64,000 nucleotides of DNA from the NCBI RefSeq assembly GCF_008704795.1, contig NZ_CP023690.1, forward strand, positions 9,743,161 to 9,807,160, in the 5' to 3' direction. This document shows positions 9,361 through 18,934 of the stretch, in pieces. The position numbers were made by a program, and so were the translations under genes. Numbering within the stretch: position 1 is the stretch's first letter; every line of letters starts with the position of its first letter. The notes beneath the pieces were generated by a model. The model was not told where the DNA came from. It worked only from the letters and a program-made list of their open reading frames with translations, and ran no database searches. The DNA is from Streptomyces spectabilis. GTDB lineage: Bacteria > Actinomycetota > Actinomycetes > Streptomycetales > Streptomycetaceae.

Positions 9361-9735
9361 TCAGAGCCGCCAGCCGCGGATGCGGTCGGCCGCCTGGTAC
9401 ACGGTGGTCTTGCGGCCCTGGATGTCACGGACCAGTTCGACGAGCGCGCCGTAGGGCGGGTCGATGCCTTCGCCGCAGGCGTGCATGTAGGAGACGGCGA
9501 CCTGGCAGGCGTACAGGGAGTTGCGGTGGGGCAGCGGTTCGAGTCGGACCAGGGTGTGCAGCAGGGCGGCGGCGCGCCAGGCCGCGTCGGGCGGCGTGAT
9601 GCCGGGGCGGGGGATACGGGTCTTGTGGCGGGCCACCGCGGCGACCAGGGCGGAGTAGTCCGCGACGGTGACGTCCTCGGGCACGGACTGCTCCTGGACG
9701 TCGAGCAGCCAGGCGATGTCGATGTGGAGGACCAT
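9361..9735 (-). CDS. Fic/Doc-like toxin of a toxin-antitoxin pair, non-canonical motif
   Basis: The 124-residue product follows an RHH antitoxin gene with a 1-nt stop/start overlap (TGATG), so translation is coupled. It aligns with the short Doc-like fold (AAALLHTLVRLEPL...NSLYACQVAVSYM), but the Fic active-site motif, normally HPFxDGNKR, reads EPLPHRNSL. The catalytic His and the GNKR loop are therefore not canonical, so AMP- or phosphate-transfer activity of the usual type is doubtful. An actinobacterial group annotated as a Fic-family toxin component has this form. Target and activity are unknown. Confidence 0.75.
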   Translation of the reverse strand: MVLHIDIAWLLDVQEQSVPEDVTVADYSALVAAVARHKTRIPRPGITPPDAAWRAAALLHTLVRLEPLPHRNSLYACQVAVSYMHACGEGIDPPYGALVELVRDIQGRKTTVYQAADRIRGWRL

Positions 9736-9974
9736 CAGGCGGCTTCGGTGCCCTGGGCGCGGGGCGACGGGGGCACCTCGTCGGGGAAGGCCTCGTCGAA
9801 CTCGCCGCGGTGCCGCTCGCCCCAGGACACGGCGTACCGCACGAACTGCAGCCGCTGCTTCTCGCGCAGCGACAGGTCGTGGACGTACTGCTTGAGGGAG
9901 ACGCCTGCGGCGGCCGCGGCGGCCCGCAGTTCCTCCATCTCCTCGTCGCTGTAGCTGATGTTCAAAGACGGCAT
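9735..9974 (-). CDS. Ribbon-helix-helix antitoxin
   Basis: A 79-residue protein beginning PSLNISYSDEEMEELRAAAA, then GVSLKQYVHDLS, the strand-helix-helix pattern of MetJ/Arc-type antitoxins. The C-terminal half (about residues 45-79) is acidic and Pro-rich and probably wraps the toxin. It is the first gene of a two-gene operon with the downstream Doc-like gene. A perfect palindrome 10 bp before its start codon is the obvious autoregulatory operator. Confidence 0.85.
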   Translation of the reverse strand: MPSLNISYSDEEMEELRAAAAAAGVSLKQYVHDLSLREKQRLQFVRYAVSWGERHRGEFDEAFPDEVPPSPRAQGTEAA

Positions 9975-9983
9975 GACTCCGAT

Positions 9984-10000
9984 GGTACCTACTAGGTACC
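9984..10000. promoter_or_regulatory. Operator palindrome of the RHH-Doc operon
   Basis: GGTACCTA-C-TAGGTACC is a perfect 8-bp inverted repeat around one central base, lying 10-26 bp upstream of the antitoxin start. RHH antitoxins bind such short palindromes as dimers of dimers and repress their own operon. The location would block the promoter or the translation initiation region. Confidence 0.75.
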
Positions 10001-10085
10001 TTGATCGGAATCCTTCCGTCTGCGGCAGCTCGCCGTCCGCCGCTCCCGTCCGTCGGCTCCCGTCCGCCGCTCCCCACGGCTGTGG

Positions 10086-10988
10086 TCAGCTCCGGCGCCG
10101 GTACTCGCGGGCCAGCAGGCGCAGTGCCGCCGGGACGGAGGCGCGCGCCGAGGAGCTCAGCAGCTGCGCTCCCTTGCGCCTGGCGGCGTCGGCCGTCAGT
10201 TCTTCCATGCCGATGAGCGCCCGGCCCATCGGGCGATGGGCCTCGGGCAGATGCGTCACCAGCGCGTAGCTCTCGACGAGACTGGCCTCCGCCTGTCGGA
10301 TCAACTCGGCCAGGAGGGCGCGGACCTCGGGGGAGTCCGTGCGCGATGCGAGGTCGGCACGGGTCACCCCGTGCCGCTCCAGCGTCTGCGCGGGGATGTT
10401 CAGCCGTCCCGCGCGCAGGTCCTCGGCCAGGTCGGTGGCGAAGTCGAGCCGCTGGCTGCCGTCGATGAACTGACGGCAGGCGCCGCGGTAGCCGGCCTCG
10501 TCCGCGTCGGGCGCCAGCAGATGGGCCACGAGCATGAACGCGGGGAGGGAGTAGCCGTCGACGTAGTGCTGGTAGTCCTCTTCCCCGGCGAACCCGGAGA
10601 ACTCCAGGTCCACGTGCCCGGCGCCGAGGAACTCCTTGATGTGGTGTTCGAGCTGGGGGTACGTCCCGTACGTGTGCAGAAGAGGACGCAGCACGGGGTG
10701 GTCGCTCTGCTTGGTGGCGAGCGCTTCGTGCACCAGCTTCTCCCACCGGTCGTAGTCGGCGGCGCGCTGCTCCACCGGCCCTTCCCGGTCGAGGAGGGTG
10801 TCGGTGTAGTGCATGAAGACCGTAGCGGCGATCACGTGCGGCACGACGGCCCCGGGCAGCAGCAGGCGGACGGCCAGGTACTGGTGGCGTCGGTAGCGCG
10901 AGACCACGTGGCGCAGGCGCGTGAAGTCCGCGCGCGGCTCGGGACCGTCGATGCCCGCCGCGTCCAGCATGGCCTTCCAGGAATTCAT
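10086..10988 (-). CDS. Squalene/phytoene synthase family protein
   Basis: A 300-residue all-helical protein carrying the two aspartate motifs of trans-isoprenyl head-to-head synthases: HYTDTLLD (DxxxD, about residues 60-67) and DFATDLAEDLRAGR (second DxxED, about residues 182-195). The family condenses two prenyl diphosphates through presqualene or prephytoene diphosphate, although some members have other prenyl-transfer roles. GAGGAGT lies 4-10 nt before the ATG. No carotenoid or hopanoid genes are adjacent; the other isoprenoid genes in the window are about 20 kb away, so the product is unassigned. Confidence 0.85.
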   Translation of the reverse strand: MNSWKAMLDAAGIDGPEPRADFTRLRHVVSRYRRHQYLAVRLLLPGAVVPHVIAATVFMHYTDTLLDREGPVEQRAADYDRWEKLVHEALATKQSDHPVLRPLLHTYGTYPQLEHHIKEFLGAGHVDLEFSGFAGEEDYQHYVDGYSLPAFMLVAHLLAPDADEAGYRGACRQFIDGSQRLDFATDLAEDLRAGRLNIPAQTLERHGVTRADLASRTDSPEVRALLAELIRQAEASLVESYALVTHLPEAHRPMGRALIGMEELTADAARRKGAQLLSSSARASVPAALRLLAREYRRRS

Positions 10989-11167
10989 CGCACTCCTCAG
11001 CTCCCCGGCCGGTGACCGCCGACCCGCACACGACGTGTACTCCGAGGTGACCGTACGCGGTCCCCACGGAATGGCGACGGCCCACCACCCGCAAAGCTAC
11101 GCACCGCCCGGCAGCCGGACGAGGGCGGGCCGCGCGTGCGCCGCCCCGGACGACGCGAACGTGGACG

Positions 11168-12697
11168 CTAAGGGCGACTCGCCTCCTGCTCGACGACCTG
11201 TACCTGGTGCGGGGCCCGGTTGCGTGGGTGGTGGGGGTTGAGGAACCACTTCCGGGCCGAGGCCAGCCACCACGTGGTGCAGAAGGCGATGACGACGCCG
11301 ACGGCGATGGGGGCGTAGTTGAAGGTCTTGGCGGTGACCGGGGAGGCCTGGGGGAGCATGAAGAGCACGGTGATCACCACGACCCAGGCGACGGCGATGG
11401 TGCCGACGATGGTGGACCAGGAGCCGAGGTGCCAGGGGCCGCGTTCGAAGCGGTCGCCTTGCCGCAGTCGCAGGAACGTGGGGATGACGTAGGCGATGTA
11501 CAGGCCGATGGTGGCGATGGAGGTGACGGCCGCGTACGCGGTGCTGTTCCACAAGTAGGGCAGGCCCAGGCAGAAGGCGCCGCCGGTGGCGAGCCAGACG
11601 GCGTTGGTGGGGGTGCGGGTGCCTGGATGGAGCTTGTGCCACACCCGGGAGAAGGGCAGGGCGCCGTCGCGGGAGAACGCGTAGATCATGCGGGAGTTGG
11701 CGGTCACCGAGGCCATGCCGCAGAACAGCTGCGCGACGATGATCACGACGAGGAGCCACTTGCCGGTCGCCGCGCCGAGGGCGTCCATGAGGATCTGTGC
11801 CGGGGGCACGCCCGTGTCCGAGTCGAGGGCGCCGGAGTACGACTGGATGGCGTAGGTGAAGCCGAAGAGCAGGACGAATCCGGCCGCGAGGGAGACGAGG
11901 ATCGAGCGGACGATGCCCTTGGGGCCCGCGGTGGCCGCGTCGATGGTCTCCTCGGTCATGTGGGCGGAGGCGTCGTAGCCGGTGAAGGTGTACTGGGCCA
12001 TCAGCAGCCCGATGGCCACCACGTAGAGGCTGGAGGTGAAGCCGGTGTTGTTGACGAACTCGCCGAAGACGAAGCGGGTCGACTGGTGGTGGTCGGGGAT
12101 GAGGACCAGGGCGCCGCAGATGACCAGGACGCCGCCGATGTGCCACCAGATGGAGAGCTCGTTGAGGAAGGCGACGATGCGCACGCCGAAGGTGTTCAGG
12201 ACGCCGTGCAGGACCAGGATGGCGCCGAACAGGACGATGGTGTGTTCCGGGGTGGCGGCGTAGCCGAACTGCAGATCCAGCAGGGCGTTGAGGAAGGTGG
12301 CGGCACCGAAGTCGATGCCCGCGGTGACCGCGATCTGGCCGAGCGTGTTGAACCAGCCGGTGAACCACGCCCACGCCGCGGCGGTGCGGGGCGGGCCCAT
12401 GCGGTGGGCCCAGAAGTACAGGCCCGCGCTCGTCGGGTACGAGGAGCAGACCTCGGCCATGGACAGGCCGACGAACAGCGTCATGAGGCCGACGAACAGC
12501 CAGCCCCACATGATGACGGCGGGGCCGCCGGTGTTCATGCCGTAGCCGTACAGCGTCATGCAGCCGGACAGGATCGAGATGATGGTGAAGCTGACGCCGA
12601 AGTTGGCGCGGCCGGACATGGAGCGCGACAGCGTCTGCCGGTAGCCGAGCTGCTTGAGGCGCTCCTCGTCGGAGACGCGGGATACATCGAGAGGCAC
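11168..12697 (-). CDS. APC-superfamily amino acid permease
   Basis: The 509-residue protein has about 12 predicted membrane helices. It begins with the APC signature region FGVSFTIISILSGCMTLYGY and a helix-1 Gly-rich break, followed by AEVCSSYPTSAGLYFWAH, the consensus region after helix 2. It also has TGYDASAHMTEET in the middle, typical of the GABA/choline/amino acid permease subgroup. It should import an amino acid or amine across the cytoplasmic membrane. The start is a GTG with a GGAAGGGAAGGG stretch upstream. No catabolic genes are adjacent, so the substrate is not assigned. Confidence 0.9.
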   Translation of the reverse strand: MPLDVSRVSDEERLKQLGYRQTLSRSMSGRANFGVSFTIISILSGCMTLYGYGMNTGGPAVIMWGWLFVGLMTLFVGLSMAEVCSSYPTSAGLYFWAHRMGPPRTAAAWAWFTGWFNTLGQIAVTAGIDFGAATFLNALLDLQFGYAATPEHTIVLFGAILVLHGVLNTFGVRIVAFLNELSIWWHIGGVLVICGALVLIPDHHQSTRFVFGEFVNNTGFTSSLYVVAIGLLMAQYTFTGYDASAHMTEETIDAATAGPKGIVRSILVSLAAGFVLLFGFTYAIQSYSGALDSDTGVPPAQILMDALGAATGKWLLVVIIVAQLFCGMASVTANSRMIYAFSRDGALPFSRVWHKLHPGTRTPTNAVWLATGGAFCLGLPYLWNSTAYAAVTSIATIGLYIAYVIPTFLRLRQGDRFERGPWHLGSWSTIVGTIAVAWVVVITVLFMLPQASPVTAKTFNYAPIAVGVVIAFCTTWWLASARKWFLNPHHPRNRAPHQVQVVEQEASRP

Positions 12698-12828
12698 CGG
12701 GTGCCCTTCCCTTCCTGCGAGACTCTTGCCGGACTCTGGTGGGGCTCTGGTGGGACTTCCGTGCGACGTTTCTGCGACTTCCGTGCGACTTCTGCTTGAT
12801 GGTGGTGACGTGCGGGGCCGCTCCGCTC

Positions 12829-13755
12829 TCAGGGGCGCTTTCGCCGCCGGGGCGGGCTGTAGGCCCAGGTGCGGTGGCGCAGGAACAGTTCGCGGGCGCG
12901 GCCGCAGTAGGACCAGGGGACGTGCGTGGCGTACGGGCCGATCGCGTCGAAGACCTCACGGGCCTCGCCGTGGCGGTTCGCGAACGACAGGGCGTGCGCC
13001 AGGTAGTTGGCGTCATCGGCGAAACAGGCGTGCGGCTGCGGTGTCCGGTAGCGCCACCAGCGCTCCAGGGCGTGCTCGACCTGGGGGCAGTCGGCCCAGG
13101 GGTGGATCACGAGCCCGTACGCGCCCTGGTTCTGCTCCTGCCGACAGCGGTGCGCCTCGGCCAGCACCACGAGCGGCAGGACCGCGAGGGGCAGACCCGG
13201 GGGAGCGAGGGCGACCTGCTCCTCGGCCCACCACATCGCCTCGCCCTGGGCGCCGTGATGGCGGGGGAAGAGGTAGGTGACGATCTCGTGGTGCGCCTCG
13301 CGGTTCCACGGATCGCGTTGCTTGATCTCCGACCACACGTGGTCGAGCGTGTCGCGGTCGGGGGCGTGGGTGCGCAGCAGCGCGAGCATGACGACCAGGG
13401 GCGCCACGTCCTGCGGCCACACGTCGAGCGCGGCTCGGCAGGTGGCCCACGCCTCTTCCATCTGGGTCCGGCCCTTGTCGTGTCCCGCGATCATCGCGCG
13501 CAGCGCCTGTACGTTCGCCAGCAGGGCGAGGGCGTGCGGGGAGTGCGGCTCGGCCTCGGCCCAGGTGTCGGCGAACCTGAGGCGGGCCCCGGCCTCGGCG
13601 AGGACCTGAAGGCGGAAGATCCTGCGGTCCCAGTCAGAGCCGGTGGCGGTGAGCACGTCCCGTGGACCTTCCCACCGGCCCATCGAGGCGTCCTCGAGCA
13701 CGTGCCGCAGCGCCTCGTCGTCCCTCGCCGGGTGTGAGTCAAGCTTGGTGGACAC
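12829..13755 (-). CDS. Conserved hypothetical helical protein, TPR-like
   Basis: A 308-residue soluble protein made almost entirely of amphipathic helices, with repeated Ala/Leu/Trp spacing (LLANVQALRAMIAGHDKGR; APLVVMLALLRTHAPDRDTL; ANYLAHALSFANRHGEAREV) that suggests TPR-type packing. Trp is frequent. There is no signal peptide, membrane helix or catalytic motif. It is upstream of the permease on the same strand, separated by about 130 bp. Function unknown. Confidence 0.75.
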   Translation of the reverse strand: MSTKLDSHPARDDEALRHVLEDASMGRWEGPRDVLTATGSDWDRRIFRLQVLAEAGARLRFADTWAEAEPHSPHALALLANVQALRAMIAGHDKGRTQMEEAWATCRAALDVWPQDVAPLVVMLALLRTHAPDRDTLDHVWSEIKQRDPWNREAHHEIVTYLFPRHHGAQGEAMWWAEEQVALAPPGLPLAVLPLVVLAEAHRCRQEQNQGAYGLVIHPWADCPQVEHALERWWRYRTPQPHACFADDANYLAHALSFANRHGEAREVFDAIGPYATHVPWSYCGRARELFLRHRTWAYSPPRRRKRP

Positions 13756-15104
13756 GGCTCGGCTTCCTGTGGGCGGTCGGAAGCCCTGCTCCAGGGCGCT
13801 CGGCCTCGTCGCGGGGGAGATGGATACGACTTCGGCCGGGGCCCCGGAGCAGGGGGCTTCGGGTGGTGTGTCCCCTCCGCCGGGCGCCGTGGGGCGGAGA
13901 TTGTCCTGGTGCCATGTGCGTCGTCCCCCTCATGGTCTGTGCCGCCGGTTCACGTGGCCCGTTACGAGTGACGTTGCTGTGCGTGCCGCCGTCCGAAGAG
14001 GCCTGGGTGCGGTGGCTCTTGCCGGCCAGGGCGGTGCGTGCGGGTGGTCGTGGTCCCGTGGTGCGGACGCCCCGTGGTGCCGTGGTGCCGACGCCTCGTG
14101 GCGCCGCGGTGCCGTGCTGCCCTCACCGGCACATGCAGGTCCCGTTTCGCGGCGGTGGCGATCGCGTGTGCGCAGCCGTCATCGAGTCCGAGGAGGGTGG
14201 TGAACCCCGCCCGGTGCGCGCGGGGGCGCCGGTGCACCCATCATTACTCCCCCCTAATCCCTCTGGCCGCAAGATGCGCGTGCGTACCAACTCAAAGTGG
14301 GGAAGCGAGCTTCGGCCATCCTCGGCAGGTACGGCGAGCCGAGGTGCGCCCTGACACACCGTCTGCTGACGGATGATCAGGTAGCGTGTGTGACCTGGCG
14401 AACACGACTGGTCTGGTGGGGAGTTGGCGTGCGCCAAAGGGTATGGGATCCACCGGTGACACGGCGTCGTTCCCGTTCTCTCCCCCCCCGCGTGAGTACG
14501 GTGGTCCGCCGGAAGGTACGCGCAACAGCGCAGGGAGTGCCCGCGCGGGCCGGTCAGGTTGCCGAGCGGCGACGAGGTCCTCCTGGCCGAGATTCATCGA
14601 GTGCCGGAACTGCATCTCCGCGGAGCCGTCGAAGGACCATCCGCGCCGAGGGCCGAGCGGCCCTCGCACCTTGCCTTTGGACATAGCCAGGATGTCCATC
14701 TTCAATGGCGCGCGGCGCATCACCTGGTTCGCGGTGTTGCCAAGGACCTTCACGTCTGCCTGCCAGGCCCGGGCCTGGAGGGCGGAGGCGCATGGGCCGA
14801 GAGGTCGCGCCACCTGCCTGGCAGAGCGCCGCGTGCCGGACAGAGACACTGGTCGTAGCGTTGGGGTGCCGCTGTGACAGGAGGCGGCACCGGGTCGGCC
14901 CCGTGCCCGCTTCGCACGCCGCACGGGACCGGCTCACTTCGGTGCGCCTGCTGCTCGCGGCCCTCCGTACGGGCGTACAGACGCAGCTCCTACACGGCTC
15001 GTCAGGGTTAGGGAAGGCTGGGGACCCCCGCGGTGGAGCGTGGCGGCAGCAGAGGCCGGAAGGCGCTGGCGCGTTTGGTCACGGCGGTGGGTCAGGATAG
15101 CGAC
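13756..15104. other. 1.35-kb region without a convincing gene
   Basis: Several overlapping open frames exist on both strands but none has a recognisable family, a good ribosome binding site and a consistent codon bias together. On the minus strand at about 14640-14790 there is a short stretch with good third-position bias (ADVKVLGNTANQVMRR, then LKMDILAMSKGKVRG) that may be a remnant of a former gene. No tRNA cloverleaf or clear terminator was seen. Confidence 0.4.
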
Positions 15105-15440
15105 ATGACAACGTGGTTCCGCACCTACTACGAAGACGAAGACCTGTGGCTGTGTTTCGAGGCCGATGACGAAGTCTGTGCGGTGCGTCAGGTGGAGGTC
15201 AGGGCGCAGGACTCGCGGCCGGTGACGGCTGCTTCCCTGGCAGAGGTGCTGCACTTGCGTGGCCATGCCGATCTCGCAGCGATGGCGCGCTATGAAGAGC
15301 GGTACGGCGTTCTCGCCGAAGGCCCCGTGGACGGCTGGCAGGAGCAGCCCCGGGCGACCGAGATCTCCGCAGCCGAATTCGAGCGGCTCTGGGACGAAGC
15401 GAGGCGGACTCTCAGTAGCGATAGCGACAGCGTGGTTTGA
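15105..15440 (+). CDS. Small hypothetical protein
   Basis: A 111-residue acidic protein (MTTWFRTYYEDEDLWLCFEA at the start) with mixed alpha/beta character and no signal peptide. AGGA lies 6-9 nt before the chosen ATG; the longer reading from 15033 has no support. It resembles small immunity-like or accessory proteins of Streptomyces in size and acidity, but that is only a shape resemblance. It lies 73 nt upstream of the DUF6461 gene on the same strand. Confidence 0.65.
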   Translation: MTTWFRTYYEDEDLWLCFEADDEVCAVRQVEVRAQDSRPVTAASLAEVLHLRGHADLAAMARYEERYGVLAEGPVDGWQEQPRATEISAAEFERLWDEARRTLSSDSDSVV

Positions 15441-15513
15441 CCTGCACTGCGGTCGGACGGTGTCGCACCCACCCGGACGAGTGCCCGATGTCAGTGGTGG
15501 CCACAATGCGGGC

Positions 15514-16560
15514 ATGACTTCACCCGAGCACCTGGATGGCCTCCTCACCGAGTTGGGGCTTGAGGAGGCGGCCACGTTCACGGCCGTACACGGCGGGGAC
15601 AAGGATGCCGTGATCCGGCTCTTCGGTGGCGATCCCGAGCAGGCCCGACCCACGGAGTTGGAGGAACTGCGCGAGCACTACGACGGGGACCTCATCCTGG
15701 TTTCCCGGTCGGGCCCGGCGGTCGTCGTCGTGGAGAGCAACGGCTATGAGGGATCGCGTGAGGAAGTGCTGCGCCCCCTGTCTGGCATGGGCCGCACCGC
15801 CAGCGCCTTCTGGAACATCAACCTGGTCTCCCGGTTGAGCCTGGCCGAGGACGGACTGGTTTCGTCAGCCCTCGACATGAACGCGCCTGAGGAGGTGTAC
15901 GGAGCGCACCCCGATGCCTGGCAGCCCCTGCTGATGGGGCTGACCTTGGGGTTCCCCGACTGGGGCTCGGGCTTAGCGGCGGTCGAGCGCGCGACGGGTG
16001 CGCGCTTCGACACCCCGTGGGTACAGGGCCCGCACCGCGCGGTGAAGATCGAGCCCGTCCCGGACCACCTGCTGCCGCAGGGCCTTGCCGACTCGCCGCT
16101 GCTCAAGCGGGAGCCTTTCGTGGGCTATCTGGCGGACCTGGCCCCGGCGCTGGGGCGCATGGGCCGCCACGCGCTGGATCTGGCCCTGGCGCACCTCGAT
16201 CTGAGTGAACACCCGCTGGCCCTGGCAGCCCTCGCGGCAGACGGACTCGATGCCGCGGCGAGGGCCCGGCTGCGCGACGAACTCGCCGCCACACACCATA
16301 CGTACCTGTCCCACGCCCATACACGGGCCGAGGAAGACGACGCCTTCGTACCCGCGTGGGAGAGCCCCTCCCAGCTCTCCTTCCGACGGGCCGCCGTGTT
16401 CGGCGTCCTGGCCGACTGCGTGGCCGCCGACCTGCCTGTGGGCCGCCTGCCGGACATCGTCAGCGATCTGGCCACGGTGGTGGTCGGTGGCGATGAACGA
16501 GTTCAGGAGTTCCGGATGGTCGAGCACTTGCACACGGCGGCCCGGCGCGGTCTTCGATGA
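15514..16560 (+). CDS. DUF6461-like protein
   Basis: The 348-residue product contains a DUF6461-type N-terminal domain: FTAVHGGDKDAVIRLFGGD, then the strand VVVVESNGYEGS and ASAFWNINLVSRLSLAEDG. A helical C-terminal half (about residues 180-345) has an unassigned fold. The role of DUF6461 is unknown; paralogues are abundant in Streptomyces accessory regions. The ATG at 15514 lacks a strong ribosome binding site. A TTA codon at 15973-15975 (codon 154) could make translation dependent on the bldA leucyl-tRNA, tying expression to development. Confidence 0.8.
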   Translation: MTSPEHLDGLLTELGLEEAATFTAVHGGDKDAVIRLFGGDPEQARPTELEELREHYDGDLILVSRSGPAVVVVESNGYEGSREEVLRPLSGMGRTASAFWNINLVSRLSLAEDGLVSSALDMNAPEEVYGAHPDAWQPLLMGLTLGFPDWGSGLAAVERATGARFDTPWVQGPHRAVKIEPVPDHLLPQGLADSPLLKREPFVGYLADLAPALGRMGRHALDLALAHLDLSEHPLALAALAADGLDAAARARLRDELAATHHTYLSHAHTRAEEDDAFVPAWESPSQLSFRRAAVFGVLADCVAADLPVGRLPDIVSDLATVVVGGDERVQEFRMVEHLHTAARRGLR

Positions 16561-16717
16561 ACTCGCCGGGGCCGATCCCGATCCCGGTCACGAGGCCGCG
16601 GTCCGCCGCGTCGGCCCGCTGAAGGCGGGGAGACAGCGGTGGCCGACAGCGGGCAGGGCCCGGCCGTGAGTTTCAGAGTGTGCCGGAGTGCTGTTTCACC
16701 TGCGGACTCCGGGGTGA

Positions 16718-17765
16718 ACCGGCGACTGCAGAGGGGGCATCGCCGGACTCACGGCGGCACGCGTTTTGAGTCAAGCGGGCGTCCACGTGACGATCGTGGA
16801 GCCGGACGGCCATTCCGGCGGCTTACGCAATGGCGTTCCGCAGCGCCAGCAACTCCATGCGCTGCTGGATATGGGGCGCACACAGCTGGACCGTATGTTT
16901 CCCCATCTCACCCGAGACCTGGTGGCTGACGGAGCCTCACTGGCAGCGGGTGAAGAGATCGAAATGTACACGGCGGGGGCGCGCAAGTTCGGGGTGCCGG
17001 GCAATGAACTGGTCGGCGTGACACGGGAACTGCTCGAGGGCCACGTACGTCGGCGCGTATCCGCCGAGAAGCACGTGACCACGGTGCGGAGCAAGGCCTG
17101 CGGGCTGGAGTTCACCGGTCCCCGGATCTCCGGAATCCTTTACCGGGAACCGCACAGCGGTGTTGTCCGAGAGCTTCAGGCCGACGCCGTCGTCGACGCG
17201 ATGGGCCGCTCCAGCCGAGCGCATGCGGCGCATCGGTCCTCACCCGTTCCGCGTGATCGCGGAACGGTGCGACATGCTCACCGACGTCGAGCCCTACCAC
17301 TTGGCGCACTCCCAACGGCGTCAATTCGGGAAGCTGAAAGCGCTGCCCGGTGGACTGTTCGCCGTCGGTGACGCGGTGGCTTCGTACAATCCCGTCTACG
17401 CACAGGGAATAACGTCAGCCGTGCTGCACGCCTCGTGCCTGGCGGCCTATTTACGGCGGCCTCACGACCTGCGGAGCCCCGCGTGGGCGTACTTCGAGCA
17501 CCTCGCGGTCTGCGTGGACGCGGCCTGGGACCTGTCGACGCTCTCGGACCTCGCCCTGCCACACGTGAACGGGCCCTACCCGCCCGGCTACCCGATCTCC
17601 AAGAAGCTCTTCGAGCGGATCAACAGAGCCTCCGCGGCCGACCGCCGGGTCAACGAGGTACTCCTCGACGTGGTGAACATGAAGACACATCCCTCCGTCC
17701 TGCGCTCACCCCGCTTCCTGGCCGGCGTCGGCCGCGCACTGCTCCCTGCGGCCGCGCATCGCTGA
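16718..17765 (+). pseudogene. Degenerate FAD-dependent oxidoreductase/monooxygenase
   Basis: Two reading frames carry consecutive parts of one flavoprotein. The first (to about 17230) has the end of the FAD-binding Rossmann loop (GGIAGLTAARVLSQAGVHVT) and runs to VVDAMGRSSR. The second (from about 17225) has FAVGDAVASYNPVYAQGIT, the FAD-ribityl motif region, and the C-terminal helices. Compared with the family, the first beta strand and start codon are missing (an in-frame stop lies at 16715-16717). Roughly 80 residues between the halves are deleted, and the frame changes. Two TTA codons (16823, 17451) remain. This is therefore a decayed gene, probably once a secondary-metabolism halogenase- or hydroxylase-like enzyme of the geranylgeranyl reductase/PHBH fold. 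Confidence 0.8.
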
Positions 17766-18100
17766 CCGGGTGTGTCGGCAGAGCCACAGCTGATCGGGTT
17801 CTTGTTCCTGGGCCCAGCCCCTGCGGAAAGTCCCTACGTGGATGAGGCACGTCGGCGCGCGGGACTCGGCACCGCGCGCGTACGCAAAGCACGACCGACT
17901 GACCCGCCACGGGCCTTCTTGCACATCACGGACCCCCCTCCTAGCGGACCGTCGTCCGCATACGCGAAGATCGCTACCGCACAGCCGGTCGATTCTGATG
18001 GAAGGACGGGCCGGTGCACAGTGCGAACGATCTCGGATGACTGAACGTTGAAGAGAGGCCCGGGCCGGCGCTGGTCGCGGGCGGGCCCTGGGGAGGATTC
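17766..18100. other. Intergenic region before the XRE regulator
   Basis: About 335 bp with no convincing gene. It ends in a strong GGGGAGGA ribosome binding site for the downstream regulator. The promoter of that regulator presumably lies here; no clear -35/-10 pair or dyad was picked out. Confidence 0.4.
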
Positions 18101-18934
18101 ATGGACAGCGAACGATTCGGTCTGATATTGACTCGCGCGCGTCGGCGCACCGATGCTGCCGATTACCCGGAACTGCCCGAACTGAGACACAAGGCGGGAC
18201 TGACCGCCGCACGGGGCCCGGGTGGGCGCCGCCTGTCCTACCTCTCCCAGGTCGAAATCTCTCTGCTCCTCGGCTACGACGCCAGCCGCGGGATCTACGC
18301 GCGTCTCGAACGCGGCCTGATCGCCAACCCTTCCGACGAACTGCTGCGCCGCATCGCCACGATCCTGAACCTGCAGGAGCACCAGTGGCACGACCTCTAC
18401 ATCGCCGCCTTCGGCCACCGGGCCCCCAGCCCGCTGCGCCCGGCCAGCATGCTCGCCCTCCACGACAGTTGGAACTGGGCGATCCAGGGGCAGGAGCACC
18501 CGGCGTACATCAGCGATGGGGCCTGGAACGTCCTGACGTACAACGAGGCCGCGAACGCCCTGTTCAATCCCATGCCGCAGAACGTCATGCGGTGGATGCT
18601 GTCGCTGCCCCCGCAGGAGGACAGCCGCGCCGCCATGCCCGGCTGGGCGGAGGGCTGGGGGCCGGTGGCGCTCAGCCAGCTGGCCAGCGCGCTCCACGAA
18701 CGGAGAAAGGCACACGAGGAACTGCGGCAGATCGAACGCGAGGTGCTTCAGCACCCTGACCTGAAGGAGATGTACGAGAGCGTCCTGGACTCCTGCATCC
18801 ATCCGGACGGCTCGCGCCGCCTCATGGTCCACGGCACCCGCCGGGAGATCGGCGTGCTGGACGCGGCCGCCGGCACCCCCGTGGGTGTCGACCACGGGCG
18901 GGTCATCTTCATGAAATGGACGCCGGTCGCCTGA
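18101..18934 (+). CDS. XRE-family regulator with MmyB-like ligand domain
   Basis: A 277-residue protein with an N-terminal Cro/CI-type helix-turn-helix (about residues 45-90: YLSQVEISLLLGYDASRGIY, then ARLERGLIANPSDELLRRIA) and a C-terminal PAS-like MmyB domain (AYISDGAWNVLTYNEAANAL, then NVMRWMLSLP). In Streptomyces such proteins usually regulate an adjacent oxidoreductase or secondary-metabolic gene and may bind a fatty acid-like ligand. The ATG has a near-ideal GGGGAGGA ribosome binding site. The next gene on the same strand, 264 nt downstream, is a type III polyketide synthase and is a possible target. Confidence 0.9.
   Translation: MDSERFGLILTRARRRTDAADYPELPELRHKAGLTAARGPGGRRLSYLSQVEISLLLGYDASRGIYARLERGLIANPSDELLRRIATILNLQEHQWHDLYIAAFGHRAPSPLRPASMLALHDSWNWAIQGQEHPAYISDGAWNVLTYNEAANALFNPMPQNVMRWMLSLPPQEDSRAAMPGWAEGWGPVALSQLASALHERRKAHEELRQIEREVLQHPDLKEMYESVLDSCIHPDGSRRLMVHGTRREIGVLDAAAGTPVGVDHGRVIFMKWTPVA

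Noticed and set aside
11207..12799. 530-residue open frame on the plus strand opposite the permease gene
   Set aside because: It is the antisense shadow of a clear 12-helix permease; composition is Gly/Asp/Glu/Val-rich, with no family match.
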